Shown in pieces: positions 24,284 to 32,445 of a stretch of 64,000 bases of DNA (position 1 is its first letter; each line of letters starts with the position of its first letter). Source of the DNA: Maribacter hydrothermalis (GTDB lineage: Bacteria > Bacteroidota > Bacteroidia > Flavobacteriales > Flavobacteriaceae). Location: positions 868,001 to 932,000 of the forward strand of contig NZ_CP018760.1 of NCBI RefSeq assembly GCF_001913155.1, given 5' to 3'. The position numbers and the translations under genes were made by a program. Below the pieces are notes generated by a model. That model ran no database searches, was not told the origin of the DNA, and was given only the letters and a program-made list of their open reading frames with translations.

Positions 24284-24451
24284 ATGGGAACAATTACGAA
24301 CATAAGAAATATATATGAGCAGGCGTTCGAAAATTGCAAACCAGTAATTTTGGTTACAATTTTAAAAGCTTACTCTGTGTTTTGTGCACTAATGTTATTT
24401 TCGGCACTATATGCGTTTGTATATAGAGCTTTAAATGGATTTGATTTTTAA
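24284..24451 (+). CDS. 55-residue membrane protein (DUF6747-like)
   Basis: This ORF runs from ATG at 24284 to TAA at 24451 and encodes 55 residues. It has a charged/amphipathic start (TNIRNIYEQAFENCKP) followed by one membrane helix (VFCALMLFSALYAFVYRAL) and the end NGFDF. This matches my memory of a short flavobacterial family, DUF6747, with the same ...YAF.FR...GF ending. Two TAnnTTTG boxes lie at 24193 and 24201, and a terminator follows at 24503, so it looks like a real single-gene transcript. Function unknown. Confidence 0.7.
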   Translation: MGTITNIRNIYEQAFENCKPVILVTILKAYSVFCALMLFSALYAFVYRALNGFDF

Positions 24452-24502
24452 CGCGTTTTACTCTTTTACTTGAACACTATTTGGGGTAGAATCAATAGTA
24501 AT

Positions 24503-24538
24503 AAAAAAGGCTCATCGAAATTTCAATGAGCCTTTTTT
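24503..24538. terminator. Bidirectional Rho-independent terminator
   Basis: A6-GGCTCAT, a loop, then ATGAGCC-T6 forms a strong stem with T runs on both strands. It lies between the 55-residue gene (+) and the ankyrin gene (-), two convergent units, and would serve both. Confidence 0.9.
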
Positions 24539-24556
24539 ATTTTTAAAAATGCAAAA

Positions 24557-24943
24557 CTAAGAATCTCGTTCAATGACACCTAACACATCTTTAGCATTAG
24601 ACATTTTAGCATAATCCTTAGCAGTATAACCTTGGTCGCTCTTAATATTTAAATTAGCACCATTTAATAATAACACCTTTAGTACTTCTGACTTATTATA
24701 TCTAGCCGCATACATTGCAGGTGTTAACCCTAAAGACTTTTCATTTAACTCTTCCCCTAAAGCTATAAGGCTTCTAACCTGATCAATATCACCTTTTATA
24801 ACTGCCTTGCACAATAAGCTTATTTCGTCATTGACAGTGACAGTACTATTTTCATTTGAATAAGGTTGATCAACTGGACTTGCGTAAGAATTGGAAAGTG
24901 CAAATACACTTACACAAAACAAAAGTGCGATTGTTTTTTTCAT
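24557..24943 (-). CDS. Exported ankyrin-repeat protein
   Basis: This 128-residue protein has a signal peptide (KKTIALLFCVSVFALSNSYA) followed by about three ankyrin units: LLCKAVIKGDIDQVRSLIALG, LGLTPAMYAARYNKSEVLKVLLLNGANLN, and GYTAKDYAKMSNAKDVLGVIE. Ankyrin units bind other proteins, and here the binding would happen in the periplasm. The partner is unknown. It is closely similar to the product of the next minus-strand gene (25143-25538), from which it is separated by a terminator. The pair therefore arose by tandem duplication but is transcribed separately. Confidence 0.85.
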   Translation of the reverse strand: MKKTIALLFCVSVFALSNSYASPVDQPYSNENSTVTVNDEISLLCKAVIKGDIDQVRSLIALGEELNEKSLGLTPAMYAARYNKSEVLKVLLLNGANLNIKSDQGYTAKDYAKMSNAKDVLGVIERDS

Positions 24944-25062
24944 AATTTTTATATTTATTTTCTGATTATAATTATTGATTAATTAAAATTAAACATATTT
25001 TAATATGAATTAAATAGCTTTAAGAAAGAAATAATAAATATTTAACAATTTAAAAACATTAA

Positions 25063-25108
25063 AAAAAACCCTGTAGTCGAATTTATTTCAAAATTCGACT
25101 ACAGGGTT
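25063..25108 (-). terminator. Rho-independent terminator, 18-bp perfect stem
   Basis: On the minus strand AACCCTGTAGTCGAATTT pairs perfectly with its complement around a 6-base loop and is followed by eight T residues. It lies 35 bases past the stop of the ankyrin gene at 25143, an unusually long and exact stem. Confidence 0.93.
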
Positions 25109-25142
25109 AAAATATTAAGAGTAGAAATCTTCTAAAATGAAC

Positions 25143-25538
25143 CTAGCTTCCCACCGCGGATTCAATTAATTCAAGAGCCTCTGTTGCATTAGATAGTTCT
25201 GCATAACGTTTTGCTGTATGCCCTTGACTACTCTGTACCTTTAAATCAGCTCCATTTTCAATTAACACCTGTAATATTTCAACCTTATTATAACGCGCGG
25301 CATACATTGCAGGAGTCATACCTAAAGATTTTTGATTTACATCTTCCCCTAAAGCTATTAAACTACTTACGGTTTCCAAATCGCCCTTTATTACCGCTTT
25401 GCAAAATGAGCTGATTTCAATTCTTGAAACAACATTAATTTCTGGTGTTGTTGTTGAAAGATTTGCTTTTTCCGCAGCCATTACGGTCGTGCCCATGGTA
25501 AGAGCTACCATAGATAATGTTAGAATTACTTTTTTCAT
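25143..25538 (-). CDS. Exported ankyrin-repeat protein (paralogue)
   Basis: This 131-residue protein has a signal peptide (KKVILTLSMVALTMGTTVMA) and about three ankyrin units: SFCKAVIKGDLETVSSLIALG, LGMTPAMYAARYNKVEILQVLIENGADLK, and GHTAKRYAELSNATEALELIE. The alignment with the downstream paralogue at 24557 is gap-poor across the ankyrin part. The start at 25538 was chosen because an in-frame extension to 25592 adds an unlikely segment before the signal peptide. Upstream, at 25565-25576, a 12-base palindrome TACAATATTGTA could be an operator. Its protein partner is unknown. Confidence 0.85.
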   Translation of the reverse strand: MKKVILTLSMVALTMGTTVMAAEKANLSTTTPEINVVSRIEISSFCKAVIKGDLETVSSLIALGEDVNQKSLGMTPAMYAARYNKVEILQVLIENGADLKVQSSQGHTAKRYAELSNATEALELIESAVGS

Positions 25539-25709
25539 GATGAATGATTTAATTGATGAATAATACAATATTGTATATTTTAATAGACGCATGACTTCTT
25601 TATTTGTTTCATCCTTTAACAGTGTTATAACGAAACTTTAACGAACAAATCTTTTAAAAAACTTAAATATTGTTGCGATACTACCTCTAATGAAAAAAGG
25701 TAAGTCATC

Positions 25710-25743
25710 TTGTAGAATAACTTAATAGATCATAGTATTTTTG
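25710..25743 (+). promoter_or_regulatory. Promoter of gpmI (TTG-N23-TATTTTTG)
   Basis: A TTG at 25710-25712 and TATTTTTG at 25736-25743 are 23 bases apart, at the upper end of the Bacteroidota spacing. The -7 box ends 21 bases before the gpmI ATG. Confidence 0.6.
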
Positions 25744-25764
25744 TGATCTAAAACCTAAGCATAG

Positions 25765-27282
25765 ATGAACAAGAAAGTAATTCTAATGATATTAGATGGA
25801 TGGGGTAAATCTCCAAACCCTGAAGTATCAGCAGTAGATAAAGCGAATACTCCATTTATTGATAGCCTTTATACCAAATATGCCAATTCCAACCTTCTTA
25901 CAGATGGTATGAATGTAGGTTTACCAGAAGGCCAAATGGGAAATAGCGAGGTTGGTCATATGAACCTAGGTGCCGGAAGAATTGTATATCAAGATCTCGC
26001 TAAAATAAATAAAGCAGTAAGTGAGCATACCTTAAGCTTAGAACCTGTTTTAAAAAGTGCATTTGATTATGCGAAGAAAAACAATAAAAATGTTCACTTC
26101 TTAGGTCTTTTAAGTGATGGTGGCGTACATAGTCATACAGATCATATAAAAGGATTAATTACCGCTGGTAAAGAATTTGGTGTACAGAATATGTTTTTAC
26201 ACGCCTTTACAGATGGTAGAGATGTTGACCCCAAAAGTGGTAAGGGTTTTTTAGAAGACCTAGTGCATTTTGGCGCAGACAAGAACACAAAATTAGCAAC
26301 TGTGATAGGCCGATACTATGCAATGGACCGTGACAAACGCTGGGAACGTGTTAAAGAAGCCTATGACGTTATCGTCAATGCTGAAGGTGAAAAATCAACA
26401 GACATCGGCAAAACTATTCAAAAAAGTTATGACAACGATATTACAGATGAGTTTATAAAACCTATCGTCATGACCACTATAGACGGCACACCAATTGCCT
26501 CTGTAAAAGAAGATGATGTTGTTATCTTTTTTAATTTTAGAACGGATCGCGGTAGAGAGTTAACCCAGGTTTTAACTCAGGTTGATATGCATGAACAAAA
26601 CATGCACAAGCTTAATTTGTATTATGTCACATTGACTAATTACGATGAGTCTTACAATAATGTTCACGTTGTATACAATAAAGATAATATTGTTCAAACA
26701 TTAGGAGAGGTTTTGGCAAGTGCAGGTAAAAAGCAAATACGTATTGCAGAAACAGAAAAGTACCCTCATGTTACTTTCTTTTTCAACGGTGGCAGAGAAA
26801 TTCCTTTTGAAGGCGAATCTCGTATATTGTGCCCATCTCCAAAAGTTGCAACTTATGATTTACAACCAGAAATGAGTGCTTATGAAATTAGGGATAAAAT
26901 AATTCCAGAAATCAATGAAGGTGATGTAGATTTTGTTTGTTTAAATTTTGCTAATCCAGATATGGTTGGACATACCGGTGTTATGGAAGCGGCAATTAAG
27001 GCTTGCGAAACTGTAGATGAATGTGCAAAAGATGTCATAACTGCTGCAATTGAAAATGACTACTCAGTACTAGTTATTGCAGATCATGGGAATTGTGAAA
27101 CTATGGTAAATGAAGACGGTAGTCCAAATACAGCACACACTACCAACCCAGTTCCATTAATTTTGGTCGATAAAGATATTCACCATATAAAAGATGGTGT
27201 TCTTGGGGATATTGCGCCAACAATTTTGAAATTAATGGGTGTTGAAAAGTCAAAATTTATGACCCAAAACTCGTTGGTGTAA
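25765..27282 (+). CDS. gpmI: 2,3-bisphosphoglycerate-independent phosphoglycerate mutase
   Basis: This 505-residue enzyme interconverts 3- and 2-phosphoglycerate in glycolysis and gluconeogenesis without a bisphosphoglycerate cofactor. The metal site begins with MILDGWG and the phosphoserine nucleophile is Ser61 in QMGNSEVGHMNLGAGR. Other marks are SDGGVHSH, TDGRD, GRYYAMDRDKRW and the late metal ligands in NPDMVGHTG and ADHGNCE. The length matches the alkaline-phosphatase-superfamily form. The map gene follows after 30 bases, so gpmI, map and the methyltransferase gene probably form an operon. Cytoplasmic. Confidence 0.98.
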   Translation: MNKKVILMILDGWGKSPNPEVSAVDKANTPFIDSLYTKYANSNLLTDGMNVGLPEGQMGNSEVGHMNLGAGRIVYQDLAKINKAVSEHTLSLEPVLKSAFDYAKKNNKNVHFLGLLSDGGVHSHTDHIKGLITAGKEFGVQNMFLHAFTDGRDVDPKSGKGFLEDLVHFGADKNTKLATVIGRYYAMDRDKRWERVKEAYDVIVNAEGEKSTDIGKTIQKSYDNDITDEFIKPIVMTTIDGTPIASVKEDDVVIFFNFRTDRGRELTQVLTQVDMHEQNMHKLNLYYVTLTNYDESYNNVHVVYNKDNIVQTLGEVLASAGKKQIRIAETEKYPHVTFFFNGGREIPFEGESRILCPSPKVATYDLQPEMSAYEIRDKIIPEINEGDVDFVCLNFANPDMVGHTGVMEAAIKACETVDECAKDVITAAIENDYSVLVIADHGNCETMVNEDGSPNTAHTTNPVPLILVDKDIHHIKDGVLGDIAPTILKLMGVEKSKFMTQNSLV

Positions 27283-27312
27283 ATTTAGACTCATTACAAA
27301 GGATTAAATTTT

Positions 27313-28131
27313 ATGATAAAAATAAAAACAGCCGAAGAAATTGAATTAATGCGTGAAAGCGCATTAATCGTTTCTAAAACATTAGGAATGATTGCCTCTG
27401 AGGTAAAACCTGGGGTTACTACACTTCAGCTAGATACTTTGGCCGAAACTTTTATTCGTGACCACGGAGCAGTGCCCGGATTTTTAGGTCTATATGATTT
27501 TCCAAATTCACTCTGCATGAGCCCAAACGCTCAAATAGTGCATGGTATACCCAATAACACTCCTTTACAAGAAGGAGATATTATATCAATAGATTGTGGT
27601 GCCTTAAAGAATGATTTTTATGGTGATCATGCCTATACTTTTGAAGTTGGTGAGGTTTCGCCTGAAGTGAAAAAATTATTAGAGGTAACTAAAAAGTCTC
27701 TTTATATTGGAATTCGAGAATTTAAAGTAGGAAATCGAGTCGGGGATGTTGGTTATGCCATTCAGAAATACACCGAAGATCATGGATATGGTGTTGTACG
27801 TGAATTAGTAGGCCATGGCTTAGGCAGAAAAATGCATGAAGGCCCAGAAATGCCTAATTATGGCAGACGTGGTCGTGGCAAAAAGTTTGCTGAAGGCATG
27901 ACCGTAGCTATTGAGCCAATGACCAATATGGGAACAAAAAACATTAAACAATTAAAAGATGGTTGGACCATTCTTACAGCTGATGGTTTACCAAGTGCTC
28001 ATTTTGAACATGATGTTGCCATTGTAAATGGTAAACCAGAATTACTTTCTACTTTTAAATATATCTATGATGCCTTAGGTATTGTTAGTGATGAGGAAGA
28101 TGAATTTACTTCATCGACCGTAAAAAGTTAA
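27313..28131 (+). CDS. map: Type I methionine aminopeptidase
   Basis: This 272-residue enzyme removes the initiator methionine from new proteins. The five metal ligands are visible: Asp in SIDCGALKNDFYGDHAYTF (two Asp), His in GHGLGRKMHEGP, Glu in VAIEPM and Glu in HFEHDVAI. There is no N-terminal zinc-finger extension, as in other bacterial type Ia enzymes. The C-terminus carries an acidic serine/threonine-rich tail (SDEEDEFTSSTVKS). It sits 30 bases after gpmI and 9 bases before the methyltransferase gene. Confidence 0.97.
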   Translation: MIKIKTAEEIELMRESALIVSKTLGMIASEVKPGVTTLQLDTLAETFIRDHGAVPGFLGLYDFPNSLCMSPNAQIVHGIPNNTPLQEGDIISIDCGALKNDFYGDHAYTFEVGEVSPEVKKLLEVTKKSLYIGIREFKVGNRVGDVGYAIQKYTEDHGYGVVRELVGHGLGRKMHEGPEMPNYGRRGRGKKFAEGMTVAIEPMTNMGTKNIKQLKDGWTILTADGLPSAHFEHDVAIVNGKPELLSTFKYIYDALGIVSDEEDEFTSSTVKS

Positions 28132-28140
28132 AGCATACAG

Positions 28141-28905
28141 ATGAAGAAAATTTTTAAATTTTTTCTTAACCTTGTTCCAAGGCCTGTATTAATTTCACTT
28201 AGTTATTTGATAAAACCATTTTTTAAGGCATATTATCGAGGCAAAACTTATGAAGACCCGATTGACGGAAATACTTTTCGAAGCTTTTTACCTTACGGAT
28301 ATGAAAGTCCTAGAGAAAATGTTCTTTCGCCTTCTACCCTATCTCTAGAACGACATAGGTTGCTCTGGCTTTTTTTAAAGAGCGAAACTAATTTTTTCAC
28401 TGCACCATTACAGGTTTTACATTTTGCGCCAGAACAGGCATTTTACAAACGGTTTAAAAAGTTAAAAAATATTAAGTACACCACAACAGATTTAAATTCA
28501 CCATTAGCCGATGTAAAGGCTGATATTTGTAATCTTCCGTTTAAGGATAACACTTTTGATGTTATTCTATGTAATCATGTTTTAGAACATATTCCTGACG
28601 ACAATAAGGCAATGAGCGAATTATATCGCATTTTAAAACCTGACGGATGGGGCATTTTCCAGGTTCCACAGGATCTTTCAAGAGCAACAACTTTTGAGGA
28701 TGATTCTATTACCGATAAAGTAGAAAGGGCTAAAATTTTTGGTCAATATGACCATGTACGCATTTACGGAAGAGATTATTTTGACATATTAAGAACTATT
28801 GGATTTAGAGTTGAGGAAATAGATTTCACCAAACAACTTACACCTTTAGAAATAGACCGGTACAGACTTGCCACTGGTGAAATAATACCTTTTGTCAAAA
28901 AATAA
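28141..28905 (+). CDS. Class I SAM-dependent methyltransferase (type 11)
   Basis: This 254-residue protein has a Rossmann methyltransferase core. It includes a motif I-like LHFAPEQAFYKRF, a strand with TTDLNSPLADVKADICNLPF, the motif DVILCNHVLEHIPDDNKAMSEL and the motif RILKPDGWGIFQVP. The glycine-rich loop is replaced by FAPE, as in several methyltransferase-11 proteins. The N-terminal ~80 residues are hydrophobic or basic (FFLNLVPRPVLISLSYLIKPFFKAYYRG) and may associate with the membrane. Substrate unknown. It is the last gene of the gpmI-map run and its stop abuts the stop of apbE on the other strand. Confidence 0.85.
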   Translation: MKKIFKFFLNLVPRPVLISLSYLIKPFFKAYYRGKTYEDPIDGNTFRSFLPYGYESPRENVLSPSTLSLERHRLLWLFLKSETNFFTAPLQVLHFAPEQAFYKRFKKLKNIKYTTTDLNSPLADVKADICNLPFKDNTFDVILCNHVLEHIPDDNKAMSELYRILKPDGWGIFQVPQDLSRATTFEDDSITDKVERAKIFGQYDHVRIYGRDYFDILRTIGFRVEEIDFTKQLTPLEIDRYRLATGEIIPFVKK

Positions 28906-29919
28906 TTATTTAACTACTAAACTCTTAAATCCTTTTGTAAGAAACTCATGAGTTTCTCCATTCGAATCCAAATAAACGATATACGCCTCTAATGTTTTAT
29001 TCTTGTTTATCAATTTAAAAGCTTCATCTAAATCCATCGCCATAAAAGCTGTAGCATAGGCGTCAGCGGTTGCACAATTATCTGCCAAAATTGTAACTGC
29101 AAGCGTATTTGAAATTTGTGTAAACCCTGTCTTGGGGTTTACAGTATGAACATATTTTTTTCCTGTAACTTCGTCAATCCTGAATTTTCTATAATTTCCG
29201 GAAGAAGCCAAAGCCCTATTATTTAAATTAATTAAAATCTTTGTGGATCTATCTAATTCTGTTTCCGGGTCATCAATACCAACCACCCATTCTTTTTGTT
29301 TTATTACATTACTCCCTTTAGCAATTAACTCCCCACCTACTTCTACTAGGTAATTTTCTACCCCTTTAGCATCAAGCATAGCAGCAATCCGGTCAATTGA
29401 ATAACCTTTTGCAATTGCATTAAAATCTAAATAAATATTTGGGTTAGATTTTATTACTAGATTTTGGTCATTAATAAATACCTTATCAAGACCTACAAAA
29501 TTTAATAAACTATCCACTTTTAAGCTATCCAAAGCTATTTCTATTTCTGGTCCAAAACCCCAAGCGTTTACTAAAGTACCTACTGTAGGATCAAAAAAAC
29601 CTTTTGTATCTGTATAAATAGTCTTGGAAAGTTCAAATACATCTTTAAACATTCTATCTACCACTACAGTCGAATCTCCTTTATTTATTCGAGAAATATC
29701 AGATTCTGGTATATAGGTAGATAGTGATTTATTTATAACCGCAAATACCGAATCTATATCTTTTTGTAATTCAATATCTTCAGAATCAATAGCAATAATA
29801 TTATAAGAGGTACCTAATGCAGCACCTCTAAATTCATTACGATACTTCTTTGAATCACCAAGAGTACAGGAATAAAATAACCCTATAATTATACCATAAA
29901 TTAAAAACCTATTCATCAT
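28906..29919 (-). CDS. apbE: FAD:protein FMN transferase (lipoprotein)
   Basis: This 337-residue protein covalently attaches FMN from FAD to a threonine of NqrB and NqrC (and related proteins) in the periplasm. It has a lipoprotein signal (FLIYGIIIGLFYSCTLG, Cys18) as other ApbE proteins do. Family motifs include GTSYNIIA, STYIPESDISRINKGD, FDPTVGTLVNAWGFGP, LDFNAIAKGYSID and YLVEVGGEL. The metal- and FAD-binding C-terminal stretch ADNCATADAYATAFMAM is also present. It closes the nqr cluster: its start overlaps the stop of the 120-residue gene (ATGA overlap of 4 bases). Gene context therefore supports maturation of the Nqr pump as its main job. Confidence 0.96.
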   Translation of the reverse strand: MMNRFLIYGIIIGLFYSCTLGDSKKYRNEFRGAALGTSYNIIAIDSEDIELQKDIDSVFAVINKSLSTYIPESDISRINKGDSTVVVDRMFKDVFELSKTIYTDTKGFFDPTVGTLVNAWGFGPEIEIALDSLKVDSLLNFVGLDKVFINDQNLVIKSNPNIYLDFNAIAKGYSIDRIAAMLDAKGVENYLVEVGGELIAKGSNVIKQKEWVVGIDDPETELDRSTKILINLNNRALASSGNYRKFRIDEVTGKKYVHTVNPKTGFTQISNTLAVTILADNCATADAYATAFMAMDLDEAFKLINKNKTLEAYIVYLDSNGETHEFLTKGFKSLVVK

Positions 29920-30278
29920 ATCTCAACTAAACCATCATAATCAACTATATACTCTTCATCTAAATAAACTGGCAAATTATGGTCCGCAGCATTTACCAAA
30001 CCTACACCGGCATAAAATGTTGTAGCGTCAAACTTTAAGGCATGCTCTTTCATTTTATTTAGGTCGGACATAAAGAAATCCATATCCTTTGGATCACCTG
30101 GGTATTCAATAGCTTTTACCACAATAAAGCGCATTTTCTTATCCTTGGTACAAACAAATTGTGGATTCTTCCGCAACTCACTGTTTACCGCTAAAAATTC
30201 GAATCCGGCTTCTTCCAATTGTTTGCCGACTATATTCATAGCTAAATTATGAAGCTCTTGTTCTGTTAATACATGCAT
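29916..30278 (-). CDS. Conserved Nqr-associated protein of unknown function
   Basis: This 120-residue soluble protein has no signal peptide or membrane segment. It has a helical start (TEQELHNLAMNIVGKQLEEAGFEF) and a beta-alpha core with NPQFVCTKDKKMRFIVVKAIEYPG, ATTFYAGVGLVNAADHN and the end EEYIVDYDGLVEI. The core recalls nuclease-like or PD-(D/E)XK-like folds in layout, but no catalytic set can be pointed to. I recall equivalents between nqrF and apbE in other flavobacteria, sometimes misnamed as an NqrF subunit. It is not NqrF: it lacks flavin, iron-sulfur and NADH motifs. It overlaps apbE by 4 bases and follows a terminator-like hairpin after nqrF. Confidence 0.8.
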   Translation of the reverse strand: MHVLTEQELHNLAMNIVGKQLEEAGFEFLAVNSELRKNPQFVCTKDKKMRFIVVKAIEYPGDPKDMDFFMSDLNKMKEHALKFDATTFYAGVGLVNAADHNLPVYLDEEYIVDYDGLVEI

Positions 30279-30293
30279 TTAAATAAATTTGAT

Positions 30294-30321
30294 AAAAAAG
30301 CCGATACATATAGTATCGGCT
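30294..30321 (-). terminator. Terminator-like hairpin between nqrF and the apbE pair
   Basis: On the minus strand AGCCGATAC and GTATCGGCT pair around a short loop and are followed by six T residues. It lies 29 bases after the nqrF stop and 16 bases before the start of the 120-residue gene. It would end most nqr transcripts and leave the last two genes to read-through or to another promoter. Confidence 0.8.
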
Positions 30322-30349
30322 ATTATATTGTTTTTCAATGTATTAAATA

Positions 30350-31657
30350 TTATCCACCAAAATCATCAAAACGGATATGCTCATCTGGGATACCAAAATC
30401 TTCGCCCATTTTCTGAACTGCTTTGTTCATTAACGGAGGTCCACAGAAATAAAGTTCAATATCTTCTGGCGACTCATGATGATTTAAATAGTTTTCAATC
30501 ACACAATTGTGAATAAAACCTACAAAACCATCGCCTGGAGCGTCTATATTTTCTTTTACTTTCCAATTATCAACTTCCATTGGCTCTGAAAGTGCCAAAT
30601 AGAATTTAAAATTAGGAAACTCCTCCTCTAACTTATAAAAATGATCTAAATAAAACAACTCTCGTTTAGAACGACCACCATACCAATAACTAACTTTTCT
30701 ATCGGTCTTTAATGTTTTAAATAGATGATATAAATGCGAACGCATTGGCGCCATACCTGCACCACCACCTACATAAAGCATCTCAGAATTAGATTCATTA
30801 ATAAAGAACTCTCCATAAGGTCCTGAAATAGTTACTTCATCGCCTTTTTTAAGATTAAAGATATATGAAGATGCCACACCAGGGTTTACATCCATCCAAC
30901 CGTTTTTAGCACGGTCCCAAGGTGGAGTTGCAATACGCACATTCAACATTATTTCTCTTCCTTCTGCAGGGAAAGAAGCCATAGAATATGCTCTTTCTAC
31001 TGTTTCAGGATTCTTCATAACTAAAGGCCATAGGTTAAACTTATCCCATTCTGCCTGAAATTTATCTGGAGTTTCATGCTCCTCTGGGTGAGCCGTGATA
31101 TCCATATCCGCAAATTTAACTTCACATTGAGGAATCTCAATTTGAATATAGCCACCAGCTTTGTAGCCCATATCTTCAGGGATTTCAACTACGAACTCCT
31201 TAATAAATGATGCTACGTTATAATTACGAACTACCTTCCCAGGCCATTTTTTAATACCAAAAACCTCTTCTGGTATAGTAATTTCCATATCTTGTTTTAC
31301 CTTAACCTGACAAGCTAAACGTGCACCATGGTTTAATTCTTTCTTTGAAAAGTGAGGTGTTTCAGTAGGTAGCGCTTCACCGCCTCCTGAAAGTACATGG
31401 CACTCGCACTGAATACAAGTTCCACCACCACCACAAGCTGATGGTAAAAATACTTTTTGATTTCCTAAAGTTGATAATAAAGAACCTCCAGAGGCGACTT
31501 CAATTTTCTTTTCCCCGTTAATTGTTATAGTAACAGGACCAGAAGGAGAAAGCTTTTGCTTAGTAAACAGAAGCAATGCCACTAATGCCATTAATAATAT
31601 TAGAAATGCGACAACGGTTATTAGAATAGTTCCGCCTGTACTTGCAGCTAAAATCAT
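30350..31657 (-). CDS. nqrF: Na+-translocating NADH:quinone reductase subunit F
   Basis: This 435-residue subunit takes electrons from NADH. It has one N-terminal membrane helix (ILITVVAFLILLMALVALLLF). A 2Fe-2S ferredoxin domain follows with cysteines 75, 81, 84 and 116 (ACGGGGTCIQCEC and ARLACQV). Next is a ferredoxin-reductase module with the FAD motif RAYSMAS, the GPYGEF loop and the NADH-binding GGGAGMAPMRSHL. The end YFCGPPLMNKAV..FDDFGG is typical. Electrons pass from NADH to FAD to 2Fe-2S and on to NqrD/E. It starts 2 bases after nqrE. Confidence 0.98.
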   Translation of the reverse strand: MILAASTGGTILITVVAFLILLMALVALLLFTKQKLSPSGPVTITINGEKKIEVASGGSLLSTLGNQKVFLPSACGGGGTCIQCECHVLSGGGEALPTETPHFSKKELNHGARLACQVKVKQDMEITIPEEVFGIKKWPGKVVRNYNVASFIKEFVVEIPEDMGYKAGGYIQIEIPQCEVKFADMDITAHPEEHETPDKFQAEWDKFNLWPLVMKNPETVERAYSMASFPAEGREIMLNVRIATPPWDRAKNGWMDVNPGVASSYIFNLKKGDEVTISGPYGEFFINESNSEMLYVGGGAGMAPMRSHLYHLFKTLKTDRKVSYWYGGRSKRELFYLDHFYKLEEEFPNFKFYLALSEPMEVDNWKVKENIDAPGDGFVGFIHNCVIENYLNHHESPEDIELYFCGPPLMNKAVQKMGEDFGIPDEHIRFDDFGG

Positions 31658-31659
31658 AA

Positions 31660-32424
31660 TTATTTATTTACGTCGTTATAAGAAATAACTTTTTCGTCTA
31701 TTTCTTTGTTCTTATCTACTATTACTTCTTCCTCAACAGGGGTTACAACCTCTGGCTGAATTAGTTGATTTACTTGCTCCGTAGTTTCTTCAGCTTCATC
31801 ACCGCCACCAGTTAGCATACCTCCAAAACTTTGAAAACCAATACCCATTAAACCAGTAATAATAAATGTAATACCTAAGCCTCGTAAAGGAGCAGGAACA
31901 TTACTATATCTAATTTTTTCACGAATGGCCGCAATTGCCAAAATCGCTAAAAACCATCCAATACCAGAACTAACTCCATAATTAAATGCTAATCCCAATG
32001 TTTCAATTTCTCTTGCCTGCATGAATAAAGACCCACCAAGAATTGCACAGTTTACTGCTATTAATGGCAAGAATATACCCAATGAGTTATATAATGAAGG
32101 TGAAAATTTCTCCACAACTATCTCTACTAATTGTACCATTGTTGCAATGGTTGCTATAAATAAGATAAATGACAAAAAGCTAAGGTTGTAATCCGCATAT
32201 TCAGGTCCCAACCAAACTAAGGCTCCGTCTTGTAATAAATATTTATCTAACAACCAGTTCATTGGTACCGTAACCGCCAATACAAATATAACAGCAGCAC
32301 CTAAACCTACAGCAGTAGCCACTTTTTTGGATACCGCCAAATAAGAACACATCCCCAAAAACACGGCAAATACCATGTTATCGATAAAGATGGACTTAAA
32401 AAATAATTCTACATGTTCTAACAT
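31660..32424 (-). CDS. nqrE: Na+-translocating NADH:quinone reductase subunit E
   Basis: This 254-residue six-helix membrane subunit forms, with NqrD, the intramembrane Fe-S centre. The two cysteines expected for this are present, Cys26 (FLGMCSYLAVS) and Cys126 (IAVNCAILGGS). The core of ~200 residues matches the family, but ~50 extra residues at the C-terminus are acidic and soluble (GGDEAEETTEQVNQ to EEEVIVDKNKEIDEK). I believe longer forms occur in Bacteroidota; the role of the tail is unknown. It is separated by 21 bases from nqrD and by 2 bases from nqrF. Confidence 0.97.
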   Translation of the reverse strand: MLEHVELFFKSIFIDNMVFAVFLGMCSYLAVSKKVATAVGLGAAVIFVLAVTVPMNWLLDKYLLQDGALVWLGPEYADYNLSFLSFILFIATIATMVQLVEIVVEKFSPSLYNSLGIFLPLIAVNCAILGGSLFMQAREIETLGLAFNYGVSSGIGWFLAILAIAAIREKIRYSNVPAPLRGLGITFIITGLMGIGFQSFGGMLTGGGDEAEETTEQVNQLIQPEVVTPVEEEVIVDKNKEIDEKVISYNDVNK

Positions 32425-32445
32425 AATTTCTACTTAAATATCCGT

